Positions 1 to 6,797 are shown, numbered from the stretch's first letter. The stretch: 11,904 bases of DNA from JAJPJX01 sp964568355 (GCA_964568355.1 CAZMRK010000328.1:1-11904); one strand, 5' to 3'. Numbers and translations are program-made. The notes: generated by a model not told the origin, from the sequence alone.

Positions 1-1575
1 ATCCGCCGCGGAGCGAAAGAAGGCGTTCTCACCTTCGAGATCGAACTGGACGATGCCCGGCCGGTCCAATATTTGCGCAGCAAAGTCATCCGGGCGGCAG
101 GGGCCTGGGTGCCCCACCTCGAGGAAGCGATCGCAGATTCCTACGAACGGCTGCTCAATCCTTCGATCCAGACCGAGGTTCGCCTGGAATTGAAAGACCG
201 CTCCGACGAAGAGGCGATCCGCGTCTTCCGCGAGAACCTGGAAAACCTGTTGCTCGCCCCGCCGGCCGGCATGTTGGGAGTGCTGGCACTCGATCCGGGC
301 ATTCGCACGGGCTGCAAGCTGGCGGTGGTGGACGAAACCGGCAAGTTTCTGGAGAGCGGCGTAATCTACCCGTTCGAGCCGCGCAACGACCTGGCGGGCT
401 CGGTAGCTACCTTGTCCCGGCTGGTCGAGAAGTACCACGTGCGCGCCATCGCCATCGGCAACGGCACGGCCTCGCGGGAGACGTCCGCCCTGGTGCAGGA
501 TTTTCTGCGGCAGAAGGGGCTGAGCGACATCTTTGCCGTCTCAGTCAATGAGTCGGGCGCATCGGTTTATTCGGCGTCGGACATTGCCCGGCAGGAATCT
601 CCGGACTTGGATGTGACCATCCGCGGAGCTATCTCCATTGCGCGCCGCCTGCAGGATCCCCTGGCCGAACTGGTGAAAATCGACCCTAAGTCGATCGGAG
701 TAGGGCAGTATCAGCACGACGTGGACCAGCGCAAGTTGAAGCAGGGCCTGGAAAGCACTGTCGAATCCTGCGTCAACCGCGTGGGGGTCGATTTGAACAC
801 CGCCTCGTTCGCGCTGCTGCGGTACGTCGCCGGCATCACCGAGCGCACTGCTGAGAAGATCGTGGAATTTCGCAACGAGAAGGGGAAATTCCGTTCGCGC
901 GTGCAGCTATTGGCCGTGTCCGGATTTGGGCCGAAGACGTTTGAGCAGGCGGCAGGATTTTTACGGATTCGCGGTGGCGAGAATCCGCTGGATATGACGG
1001 CGGTCCATCCCGAGTCCTACCCGGTGGTCGAAAAGATCGCCCAGTCGCTGGGCGTGGGGGTAGCGGAGTTGATTGCCCGGCCCGAACTGGTCGAGCAGGT
1101 GAAGATCGAGGGCTTTCAGACTGATTCGGTGGGACTTTTTACCCTTACCGATATCCGGGAAGAACTGCGCAAGCCGGGGCGCGACCCTCGGAAGCGGTTT
1201 GTCGCCCCGCAGTGGCGCGAAGACGTCAAGGAACTGAAGGACCTGACAACGGGGATGACGCTTGAGGGCGTGGTCACCAACGTCACCAACTTCGGCGCTT
1301 TTGTAGATGTGGGCGTACACCAGGACGGGTTGGTGCATGTAAGCGAACTGGCGAACCGCTTTGTGAAAGACCCCAACGACGTGGTAAAAGCCGGCCAAAT
1401 TGTCCGGGTGCAGGTGCTGTCGGTAGATCCCAAGGCCAAGCGGATCGCCCTCTCGATGAAGGCGCTGGAGGCCGCAGCGCAGCCGCGCAAGAAGCAGGGC
1501 CGTCCCGAGCCCCGGCCGCAGAAGAGCCTGGACCAGCAATTGGCGGGATTGAGCGACCGCTTCCGCACCCGATAA
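1..1575 (+). CDS. tex: Tex-family RNA-binding transcription accessory protein, 5'-truncated
   Basis: The frame is open from base 1, so the gene starts upstream; 524 residues are visible and the family is usually about 770, so roughly 250 N-terminal residues are missing. Counting from base 1, an RNase H-like YqgF domain follows residue ~93 (LALDPGIRTG). Helix-hairpin-helix repeats span ~266-324 (VGVDLNTAS, VSGFGPKTFEQAAGFLRI). A C-terminal S1 domain spans ~416-487 (GVVTNVTNFGAFVDVGVHQDG, then RIALSMK). A basic tail follows. Known for the family: Tex is a cytoplasmic nucleic-acid-binding protein linked to transcription and stress or toxin expression, with a YqgF domain not shown to be a nuclease. 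The gene ends with TAA and is followed by an intrinsic terminator, so it is not in an operon with anything to its right. Family identity is near certain; cellular role in this organism is inference. Confidence 0.94.
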   Translation: MRRGAKEGVLTFEIELDDARPVQYLRSKVIRAAGAWVPHLEEAIADSYERLLNPSIQTEVRLELKDRSDEEAIRVFRENLENLLLAPPAGMLGVLALDPGIRTGCKLAVVDETGKFLESGVIYPFEPRNDLAGSVATLSRLVEKYHVRAIAIGNGTASRETSALVQDFLRQKGLSDIFAVSVNESGASVYSASDIARQESPDLDVTIRGAISIARRLQDPLAELVKIDPKSIGVGQYQHDVDQRKLKQGLESTVESCVNRVGVDLNTASFALLRYVAGITERTAEKIVEFRNEKGKFRSRVQLLAVSGFGPKTFEQAAGFLRIRGGENPLDMTAVHPESYPVVEKIAQSLGVGVAELIARPELVEQVKIEGFQTDSVGLFTLTDIREELRKPGRDPRKRFVAPQWREDVKELKDLTTGMTLEGVVTNVTNFGAFVDVGVHQDGLVHVSELANRFVKDPNDVVKAGQIVRVQVLSVDPKAKRIALSMKALEAAAQPRKKQGRPEPRPQKSLDQQLAGLSDRFRTR

Positions 1576-1656
1576 TCGTGGGGTCTTTTCCCGATTGCTG
1601 CAATAGAAATACGATTGTTAATTTCGACTTAAATCGCGGACATTCCCGCGGCGCTT

Positions 1657-1701
1657 CAGGTCCGGTTTCTTTCGGAGGGAGCCGGACCTGCTTTTTATTT
1701 T
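1657..1701 (+). terminator. Intrinsic terminator of tex
   Basis: A perfect 9-bp inverted repeat, CAGGTCCGG (1657-1665) and CCGGACCTG (1682-1690), extends inward through G-U-containing pairs to a tight TCGG-centred loop near 1672-1675. It is followed at once by CTTTTTATTTT. The U-tract lies only on the plus-strand side, so this terminates tex. The minus-strand regulator gene ends 34 bp further right and has no equally good terminator of its own here. Confidence 0.85.
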
Positions 1702-1734
1702 CGAGAAATTCTTATGCTGTCGCCGGCACGGCCG

Positions 1735-2442
1735 CTACGGCTGAACCAGACCGGCGCGGACGGTCCAGCGCACCAGGCTGGCGGTCTCGTGGACCCGCAA
1801 TTTTTCCATGATCTTGGTGCGGTGGGAGTCCGCAGTCTTGTAGCTGATGCCCAAAATCGCCGCAATCTCCTTGGTTGACTTGCCGTCGGCGATTAAGGTC
1901 ACTACCTGTTGCTCGCGGCAGGTGAGCGGGTTAGCGAGAGGTGTGGCATGCCGGGAGCCGCCCCGAAGACCCAGCCGGATGCCGTCGGCTTCGACGCCGC
2001 AACCGATATAGCCGGCGAAAGTTCCGTCGGGTTCGAAGCGCGGCACGCCGGTATCCACGATCCAGGAGTAGGATCCATCAAAGCGCTTCAGACGATATTC
2101 CAATCGGAACTCGCGTCTTTGATGAAAAGCCGTCATGTATGTACTCAAACATACATTTCGATCATCGGGGTGGACGCCTTCCATCCATCCCTGACCCAAT
2201 TCTTCGTCGAGCCGGCGCCCCCGAAATTCGAGCCAAGGCTTTCCCACGAAGGTGCACTGGGCGTCCGGCCCGGACATCCACAACATGACGGGAGCCACAT
2301 CGGCCATCAATTGAAAGCGCCGGTCGGACGCGCTTGCCTGTTCGCGCGTAGTGGTAAGTTCCTGTTCTAATTTCTCGACCTGCATCCGCAGATCGTGGAG
2401 CCGCTCGTGCAGTCCGGTTTCTGGTGTGGGAAGTACCCGCAT
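1735..2442 (-). CDS. PAS-domain LuxR-type transcriptional regulator
   Basis: This 235-residue soluble protein has three parts. Residues ~11-37 are a predicted coiled coil (heptad-like, LHDLRMQVEKLEQEL). Residues ~42-155 form a PAS domain with its PAC part: FQLMADVAPVMLW, HPDDR, EFRLEYRLKRFDGSYSWIVD and GYIGCG. Residues ~171-235 are a LuxR/NarL helix-turn-helix: LTCREQQVVTLIADGKSTKEI, then SYKTADSHRTKIMEKL. It lacks a phospho-receiver domain and a kinase domain, so it probably senses through PAS directly or through a partner, and dimerises by the coiled coil. The ligand cannot be read from the sequence. ATG at 2440-2442 has no clear Shine-Dalgarno sequence. It is divergent from the helicase-tail/cold-shock pair; regulation of that pair or of itself is inference. 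Confidence 0.85.
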   Translation of the reverse strand: MRVLPTPETGLHERLHDLRMQVEKLEQELTTTREQASASDRRFQLMADVAPVMLWMSGPDAQCTFVGKPWLEFRGRRLDEELGQGWMEGVHPDDRNVCLSTYMTAFHQRREFRLEYRLKRFDGSYSWIVDTGVPRFEPDGTFAGYIGCGVEADGIRLGLRGGSRHATPLANPLTCREQQVVTLIADGKSTKEIAAILGISYKTADSHRTKIMEKLRVHETASLVRWTVRAGLVQP

Positions 2443-2511
2443 ATTGATGAAATCATAGTCCCTTTTTCACAAGGCTGTAAAGCACGCGAGAGCCATTTCC
2501 AAGGCCCTTCA

Positions 2512-2527
2512 GGCCCAATTTTGGGCC
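2512..2527. promoter_or_regulatory. Palindrome, candidate operator
   Basis: GGCCCAA and TTGGGCC form two perfect 7-bp half-sites around a TT centre. The site lies 70 bp upstream of the PAS-LuxR start and 89 bp upstream of the plus-strand promoter candidate. An extra GGCCC half-site lies just to the left near 2502. It could bind a dimeric regulator such as the neighbouring LuxR-type protein; this is inference from symmetry and location only. Confidence 0.35.
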
Positions 2528-2615
2528 AAAGTACTATGCCTTTTTTCTATCTTTTTCCAGGTGGGGGCCTCTTCGGGGGAGCGATTGGAGTGCATACAAC
2601 CGGCTCGCAGGTACC

Positions 2616-2645
2616 TCGACAAAGAGGGGGGAGGTCTGTTATTCT
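2616..2645 (+). promoter_or_regulatory. Candidate sigma-70 promoter for the 2750/3010 pair
   Basis: TCGACA (2616-2621, five of six to TTGACA) is separated by 18 bp from TATTCT (2640-2645, four of six to TATAAT). Transcription would start near 2652 and leave a leader of about 98 nt before the 2750 start. Long leaders are common for cold-shock-regulated mRNAs, but nothing here proves such control. Confidence 0.4.
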
Positions 2646-2749
2646 AGTGCCTAGATCCGTCGTGCGATTTTTGTCCGATTCGGCAACAACTCTTCGCCTC
2701 GCCCTCCACCACGCACGATTCTCGACAAGAAGGAGTTAACCCTAGAACA

Positions 2750-2989
2750 ATGGCATCCAACACCTATTCCCAGGGCGCTCAGGTAGAGCATCAGAAATTC
2801 GGCTTGGGAACCGTTATGTCCAGTAACGAGGAACGGATCGTGATCAAATTTGACGATCACGGTGAGAAGAAGTTTGTCACCCCTATGGTGATGGGGCAGT
2901 TGAAGAAAAGCGACCGGCAGCCTCCCGCGGAGAAACGGGCCTCGCGTGCGCGCAAGGCCAAAGCTGCGCCGGCGCCCGTAGCTTCGTAG
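2750..2989 (+). CDS. Small protein resembling UvrD/PcrA C-terminal Tudor-like domain
   Basis: This is a 79-residue protein. Residues ~6-52 follow the pattern of the PcrA/UvrD C-terminal Tudor-like domain: GAQVEHQKFGLGTV, then a beta-strand-rich VIKFDDHGEKKF, then a closing hydrophobic strand. In PcrA this module contacts RNA polymerase and helps couple repair to transcription. Here it stands alone without any helicase core. Residues ~53-79 form a basic Ala/Pro/Lys/Arg-rich tail that could bind nucleic acid. The cold-shock-domain gene starts 20 nt downstream, so the two are probably co-transcribed. The fold assignment rests on motif recognition; the function is inference, perhaps binding RNA polymerase or nucleic acid. 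Confidence 0.75.
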   Translation: MASNTYSQGAQVEHQKFGLGTVMSSNEERIVIKFDDHGEKKFVTPMVMGQLKKSDRQPPAEKRASRARKAKAAPAPVAS

Positions 2990-3009
2990 AGTATCCAGAG
3001 GAACATCGT

Positions 3010-3429
3010 TTGAACGCTCGACAGAAACGACTCTTTGAAGAAGCCCGCAAGAGGAATCCCAACCTCAAGCTCCCTGAAGAAAATCAACCCGTCGCCGAAT
3101 TGACGGAAGACGATCTGGCATTGATCAAGCAAGGAGTGGGTGACAAGACCAGTCGGCCCTCATCCGCATCCAGTGGAGCAAGCAGCTCCGCATCCGAGCA
3201 GACCGGAGAACAGACCGGTTTCGTGGTGACGTATTTCGAAGCGAAAGGATTTGGCTTCCTGCGTCCGGATGACGGGGGCCGTGATGTATTTTTCCACGTT
3301 TCTCGCCTGACTGAGGGAGAATCCACCGAATTGAAGCCCGGAGCCCGGGTAATCTACGAGTTGGGAATGGACCGCACCGGCAAGATGGCGGCTCGTACCC
3401 TACGCATCGCCCCGCCGCCGGCAGCCTGA
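3010..3429 (+). CDS. Cold-shock-domain protein with N-terminal extension
   Basis: This is 139 residues. A cold-shock (S1-like OB) domain occupies ~69-134 with both RNA-binding motifs: KGFGFL (RNP1, 79-84) and VFFHVS (RNP2, 93-98). Ordinary CspA-type proteins are about 70 residues, so half of this one is an extension. Residues 1-43 are charged and probably helical (RQKRLFEEARKR, then LTEDDLALIKQGV). Residues 45-68 are a Ser/Thr/Ala/Gln-rich linker. The start is TTG at 3010-3012, chosen because AGAGGA (2997-3002) sits 7 nt upstream. It probably binds single-stranded RNA or DNA as a chaperone, in an operon with the preceding gene. The extension may bring in a partner; that is inference. Confidence 0.87.
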   Translation: MNARQKRLFEEARKRNPNLKLPEENQPVAELTEDDLALIKQGVGDKTSRPSSASSGASSSASEQTGEQTGFVVTYFEAKGFGFLRPDDGGRDVFFHVSRLTEGESTELKPGARVIYELGMDRTGKMAARTLRIAPPPAA

Positions 3430-3436
3430 GCTGGAT

Positions 3437-3467
3437 GGGACCGGGCCGCTGCCCGGCAACGGGTCCC
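3437..3467 (+). other. GC-rich hairpin between the cold-shock gene and ffh
   Basis: CCGGGC (3441-3446) pairs with GCCCGG (3451-3456) around a CGCT loop. An outer GGGAC/GTCCC pairing (3437-3441 with 3463-3467) can enclose it. There is no U-tract after it, so intrinsic termination is doubtful. It could mark the 3' end of the cold-shock mRNA through another mechanism. Confidence 0.45.
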
Positions 3468-3472
3468 CACCA

Positions 3473-3480
3473 TGTATAAT
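3473..3480 (+). promoter_or_regulatory. Consensus -10 element upstream of ffh
   Basis: A perfect TATAAT (3475-3480) is preceded directly by TG. At 17 bp upstream there is no TTGACA-like element; that position falls within the GC-rich hairpin. The site lies 58 bp before the ffh ATG and is the best promoter candidate for the ffh-rpsP array. Its activity is inference. Confidence 0.5.
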
Positions 3481-3538
3481 AGAGGAATCGCTTACGGGTT
3501 CCTGGTGTGTCCGGAGTTCCTAGGCGTTCCCAATTTCC

Positions 3539-4882
3539 ATGTTCGACAATCTATCCGAGAAATTACAGCGGGTTTTCAAAAACCTGCGCGGCGAAGGAAA
3601 GCTGACGGCGGAAAACATGGAAGCCGCCCTGCGCGAAATTCGCGTAGCTTTGCTCGAAGCCGATGTAAATTTCCGGGTGGTCAAACAGCTCATCGAGAAC
3701 ATCAAGGAGAAGGCCATGGGGGAGGAAGTGCTGACTTCACTCTCCCCTTCCCAGCAAGTCGTCAAGATCGTCAACGAAGAGCTGATCAAGATTCTGGGCA
3801 GCCACGAATCCAAGCTACGCTTCGCCAACGAGCCTCCCAGCGTGATCCTGATTGTGGGATTGCAGGGTTCGGGAAAGACCACCAGCACGGGGAAACTGGC
3901 GCGCTGGCTGTCTAAGAACGGCCACCGGCCGGAGATGGTTTCGGTGGACGTCTATCGCCCGGCGGCGCGCGAGCAGTTGCGCGTGATCGCCCGTGACCTG
4001 AACCTGCCGATTTACGCCGGAGCGCCGGAGGAGACCAAACCCATCGACCTGGCCCGCTCCGCGCGCAAAGATGCGGTGAACTCCGGGCGGGATGTACTGC
4101 TGGTGGACACGGCCGGCCGGCTGCATATCGATGACGAATTGATGACGGAGCTTCAGGAACTCAAAGACCTGCTCTCTCCGGTGGAAATCCTGTTCGTGGC
4201 GGATGCCATGACCGGCCAGGACGCGGTGAAGTCTGCCGATGAATTCCACAAACGCCTGGGAATTACCGGGGTGATTCTGACCAAAATGGACGGTGATGCG
4301 CGCGGTGGCGCGGCGCTTTCCATCCGGCACGTCACGGGTCAGCCGCTGAAATTCGTGGGCGTGGGAGAGAAGTCCGATGCGCTCGAGCCCTTCCATCCGG
4401 ACCGGGCTGCCTCGCGCATCCTGGGCATGGGCGACGTGCTCTCCTTCATTGAGAAGGCCGAGGAGCTGATTGACAAGAAGCAGGCTGTGGAAATGCAGCG
4501 GAAGCTCATTGAAAATGACTTCACGCTGGAGGATTTCCGGGATCAGATCCGGCAGCTCAAAAAGCTCGGACCGCTTGAGTCCGTGCTTTCCATGATGCCC
4601 AAGGTAGGCATCATGAAGGATCTGCACAACGTCAAGGTAGATGAAAAAGAGATCACGCATGTGGTAGCCATCATTGACTCGATGACTCCGGCGGAACGCG
4701 CCAACCACATGATCATCAACGGTGCCCGCCGCCGGAGGATCGCTAAAGGCAGCGGCACCAGTGTGCAGGAAGTCAACCAGCTGCTCAAGCAGTACTCCCA
4801 GGCCCGCAAAATGATGAAGAGCTTTTCGGGCGGCTTCCTGGGGAAGAAGCTGGGCAAGCTGAAATTGCCGATGGGATTTTGA
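3539..4882 (+). CDS. ffh: Signal recognition particle GTPase Ffh (SRP54)
   Basis: This is 447 residues, the normal length. The N domain (1-~95) is followed by the G domain: P-loop GLQGSGKT (107-114), DVYRPAA (137-143), DTAGR (190-194) and TKMDGDARGG (248-257). The M domain (~325-447) is methionine-rich (MMPKVGIM, MIINGARRRRIAKGSG, KMMKSF) and carries the Arg-rich 4.5S RNA-binding segment near 394-404. Ffh binds signal sequences on the ribosome with SRP RNA and docks to FtsY for co-translational membrane insertion. ATG at 3539 gives the canonical N-terminus MFDNLSEKL, but no good Shine-Dalgarno sequence precedes it. rpsP follows after 19 nt. No SRP RNA gene was recognised nearby. Confidence 0.98.
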   Translation: MFDNLSEKLQRVFKNLRGEGKLTAENMEAALREIRVALLEADVNFRVVKQLIENIKEKAMGEEVLTSLSPSQQVVKIVNEELIKILGSHESKLRFANEPPSVILIVGLQGSGKTTSTGKLARWLSKNGHRPEMVSVDVYRPAAREQLRVIARDLNLPIYAGAPEETKPIDLARSARKDAVNSGRDVLLVDTAGRLHIDDELMTELQELKDLLSPVEILFVADAMTGQDAVKSADEFHKRLGITGVILTKMDGDARGGAALSIRHVTGQPLKFVGVGEKSDALEPFHPDRAASRILGMGDVLSFIEKAEELIDKKQAVEMQRKLIENDFTLEDFRDQIRQLKKLGPLESVLSMMPKVGIMKDLHNVKVDEKEITHVVAIIDSMTPAERANHMIINGARRRRIAKGSGTSVQEVNQLLKQYSQARKMMKSFSGGFLGKKLGKLKLPMGF

Positions 4883-4901
4883 AGAGATTCGAGGAAAGTG
4901 A

Positions 4902-5159
4902 ATGCTGATGATTCGCCTGGCGCGGTTTGGCGCCAAGAAAAAGCCGTTTTACCGAGTGGTAGTGATTGAAAAAGAGCGTGCCCGGAATGGACGCAGCCTG
5001 GAAGTGGTGGGACACTACAATCCCCTGACCAACCCGGCTAAAGTGGATTTCAATTACGAGCGCATCCAGTACTGGAGCAAGGCCGGTGCGCAGATGTCCG
5101 ACCGGGTGGAGCGCCTGCTGAAGGCCAATCCGGCCCCGGTACCGGAACCTGCCGCCTAA
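4902..5159 (+). CDS. rpsP: Small ribosomal subunit protein bS16
   Basis: This is 85 residues and matches bS16 along its length: IRLARFGAKKKPFYRVVV at the start, then RNGRSLEVVGHYNP, then the helical WSKAGAQMSDRVERLL. A short Pro/Ala-rich tail ends it. It is an assembly protein of the 30S body that binds 16S rRNA. ATG at 4902 is preceded by GAGGAAAG (4891-4898) with good spacing. It sits 19 nt after ffh, and the khpA start is 122 nt downstream. Confidence 0.98.
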   Translation: MLMIRLARFGAKKKPFYRVVVIEKERARNGRSLEVVGHYNPLTNPAKVDFNYERIQYWSKAGAQMSDRVERLLKANPAPVPEPAA

Positions 5160-5228
5160 TCCCTCCCTCTGGAGGCCCTCCTAACTGTAACAAAAATAAC
5201 CGCGAACCTGGGCACCAAGAGACAGAAT

Positions 5229-5242
5229 CAGGAAATTTCCTG
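5229..5242. repeat. 14-bp perfect palindrome between rpsP and khpA
   Basis: CAGGAAATTTCCTG is a perfect palindrome in the 122-nt gap before khpA. A second, 8-bp palindrome, TGGTACCA, lies at 5253-5260. No T-tract follows, so it is not a terminator. It could be an operator, an mRNA-processing site or chance; I saw no clear promoter beside it. Confidence 0.45.
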
Positions 5243-5281
5243 GTGGGTCCTTTGGTACCATACTGGTTGGGAGGCGGGGTG

Positions 5282-5512
5282 GTGAAACAGTTGATTGAAG
5301 ACATCGCGAAGGCTCTCGTTGACATCCCGGAAGAGGTTGTCGTCCGTGAAGTGCAAGGAGAACAGGTGACTGTTCTGGAGCTTCGAGTCGCTCCCAGCGA
5401 TCTGGGTAAGGTGATCGGCAAACAAGGGAGGACCGCGCGTTCGATTCGTACGATCCTGGGGGCAGCCGGCATGAAGCTAAACCGCCGCTTTACCCTGGAA
5501 ATTTTGGAGTGA
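5282..5512 (+). CDS. khpA: KH-domain RNA-binding protein KhpA (YlqC family)
   Basis: This is 76 residues. It is a single KH domain with the family signatures IAKALVDIPEEVVVREV, TVLELRVAPSDLGKVIGKQG (GxxG loop, KVIGKQGRTA) and AIRT-like SIRTILGAA. Known for the family: KhpA is a small RNA-binding protein, often partnered with KhpB/Jag, influencing cell size and mRNA levels. GTG at 5282 is chosen because GGGAGG (5269-5274) lies 7 nt upstream and the length fits the family. GTG at 5279 or an upstream ATG at 5243 would add residues not seen in relatives. Its stop overlaps the rimM start by 4 nt. Confidence 0.93.
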   Translation: MKQLIEDIAKALVDIPEEVVVREVQGEQVTVLELRVAPSDLGKVIGKQGRTARSIRTILGAAGMKLNRRFTLEILE

Positions 5513-6042
5513 TCCCGCCGCGCGAAACCGGCTCCAGCCAGGAATGGGTAACCATCGCCATACTGGGCCGGGCGCGAGGAAACCGCGGTGAACTGACGGC
5601 TCTGCCGCTCAGCAGCCGCCCGGAGCGTTACCACCAGCTCGAAGAAGTTTTTTTATTCGGAGATGGCTCACCTTACCGGGTGGAGTCGACCTGGTGGCAT
5701 GAAAATCGGCTCATTTTGAAGTTTGAAGGGGTCGACAGCATCTCGGCAGCGGAGTTGTTGTCCGGTGCCGAGGTGCGGATCCCCCGCAGCCAGCGGTTCG
5801 AACCCGAAGCGGACGAGTATTTCCTATCAGACCTCGTCGGTTGCGAAGTGATCGAACGGAAAACCGGCGACTCGCTGGGAACGGTTGCGAACTGGCTGGA
5901 GGGGGGCGGTTCCGGCCTGCTCGAATTGACGAGCGGCTTGCTGATTCCGTTTGCCAAAGCGATTTGTGTGGAGATTGATCCGGCGGCGCGCCGCATTGGA
6001 GTGGACCTGCCGGAAGGATTGAAGGAACTGAATCGAGAGTGA
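5509..6042 (+). CDS. rimM: Ribosome maturation factor RimM
   Basis: This is 177 residues. The N-terminal RimM beta-barrel starts at WVTIAILGRARGNRGEL and runs to about residue 90. The C-terminal PRC-barrel begins at DEYFLSDLVGCEV (~105) and ends with LLIPFAKAICVEID and a VDLPEGL tail. RimM binds uS19 and helps mature the 3' domain of 16S rRNA in the 30S subunit. The GTG start at 5509 overlaps the khpA TGA by 4 nt, and its TGA overlaps the trmD GTG by 4 nt. This suggests translational coupling across three genes. GGAA at 5497-5500 could serve as a weak ribosome-binding site. Confidence 0.96.
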   Translation: MIPPRETGSSQEWVTIAILGRARGNRGELTALPLSSRPERYHQLEEVFLFGDGSPYRVESTWWHENRLILKFEGVDSISAAELLSGAEVRIPRSQRFEPEADEYFLSDLVGCEVIERKTGDSLGTVANWLEGGGSGLLELTSGLLIPFAKAICVEIDPAARRIGVDLPEGLKELNRE

Positions 6043-6731
6043 TTTTCCATGTGCTGACGATCTTCCCGGAGTTCTTCCAGGGACCGTTCGAGCACGGGAT
6101 CGTCAAGCGGGCGCAGGATTCCGGCGCCCTGGAGATCCGCATCCACAACCTTCGGGATTGGACCTCGGACCGGCACAAGACCGTGGACGACCGGCCGTTT
6201 GGAGGCGGTGAAGGGATGTTGCTAAAGCCGGAGCCGATTTTCCAGGCTGTGGAATCGGTGTGGCCGGAGCGGAGGCCGGAGCAACGGGTCGTGCTGCTTT
6301 CCGCCCAGGGAAAACTGTTCGATCAGGAGACGGCCAACCGGCTGAGTACGGTTCCGGAGCTGTTTCTGGTCTGCGGACGGTATGAGGGCGTGGATGAGCG
6401 GGTGGCCGAACACCTGGCCGACGAAGAGATTTCCATCGGCAACTATGTGCTGAGCGGAGGAGAACTGGCGGCGGCGGTGGTGCTGGATGCGGTGTCCCGT
6501 CTGCTGCCGGGGGTGCTGGGGAACGAATGCTCGACGGTTTTCGAGTCGTTTCAGAAGACCGGACACGGTGGCGGCTTTCTGGACTGCCCGCAGTATACCC
6601 GGCCGGCGGAGTTCCGGGGCTGGAAGGTGCCGGAAGTTTTGTTGAGTGGAAACCATGCGGAGATTCGCCGGTGGCGGGAACAGGCGGCGCGGGAAAAAAC
6701 GGCGCGACTGCGCCCGGATCTGTTGGAGTAG
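6039..6731 (+). CDS. trmD: tRNA (guanine37-N1)-methyltransferase TrmD
   Basis: This is 230 residues. It is a SPOUT (trefoil-knot) enzyme that methylates G37 next to the anticodon using S-adenosylmethionine, which prevents +1 frameshifting. Signatures are VLTIFPEFF, DRHKTVDDRPFGGGEGM, the knot segments LVCGRYEGVDERV and SIGNYVLSGGELAA, then CPQYTRP and VLLSGNHAEIRRWR. Arg154 of the VSR segment is present. The residue aligning with the catalytic Asp169 of the H. influenzae enzyme is Glu169 here (VFESF), and the following loop before CPQYTRP is about five residues longer than in E. coli by hand alignment. The C-terminus is short, ending just after RPDLLE. GTG at 6039 overlaps rimM by 4 nt. Confidence 0.96.
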   Translation: MIFHVLTIFPEFFQGPFEHGIVKRAQDSGALEIRIHNLRDWTSDRHKTVDDRPFGGGEGMLLKPEPIFQAVESVWPERRPEQRVVLLSAQGKLFDQETANRLSTVPELFLVCGRYEGVDERVAEHLADEEISIGNYVLSGGELAAAVVLDAVSRLLPGVLGNECSTVFESFQKTGHGGGFLDCPQYTRPAEFRGWKVPEVLLSGNHAEIRRWREQAAREKTARLRPDLLE

Positions 6732-6797
6732 CGGTGGGTTTCGCCCTTTTGGCTCCCGGAAGACGCTAAGATAGAAGATTGACTTAGGATTCGAATC

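Larger units (their letters stand above)
2443..2749. other. 307-bp divergent intergenic region
   Basis: This gap separates the minus-strand PAS-LuxR gene from the plus-strand 2750 gene. It holds a 16-bp palindrome at 2512-2527, a pyrimidine-rich stretch around 2538-2557 and a plus-strand promoter candidate at 2616-2645. A Shine-Dalgarno-like AAGGAG lies at 2730-2735, 14 nt before the 2750 start, which is longer than usual. No convincing small gene was seen; the reading frames through it have no family resemblance. Confidence 0.6.

Noticed and set aside
2135..2156. Inverted repeat ATGTATGT / ACATACAT
   Set aside because: It lies inside the PAS-coding part of the LuxR-type gene and encodes the ordinary STYM segment; coincidence is likely.
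3430..3538. SRP RNA gene next to ffh
   Set aside because: The hairpin does not carry the conserved SRP RNA core (GGAA-tetraloop helix with symmetric and asymmetric loops).
3815..4936. Long minus-strand open frame (373 codons) opposite ffh
   Set aside because: It lies antisense to a certain gene, has no family motif, and its length follows from GC-rich codon bias in ffh.
5243..5281. Upstream ATG start for khpA, adding 13 residues
   Set aside because: The extra residues do not match the family, and GGGAGG supports the GTG at 5282.
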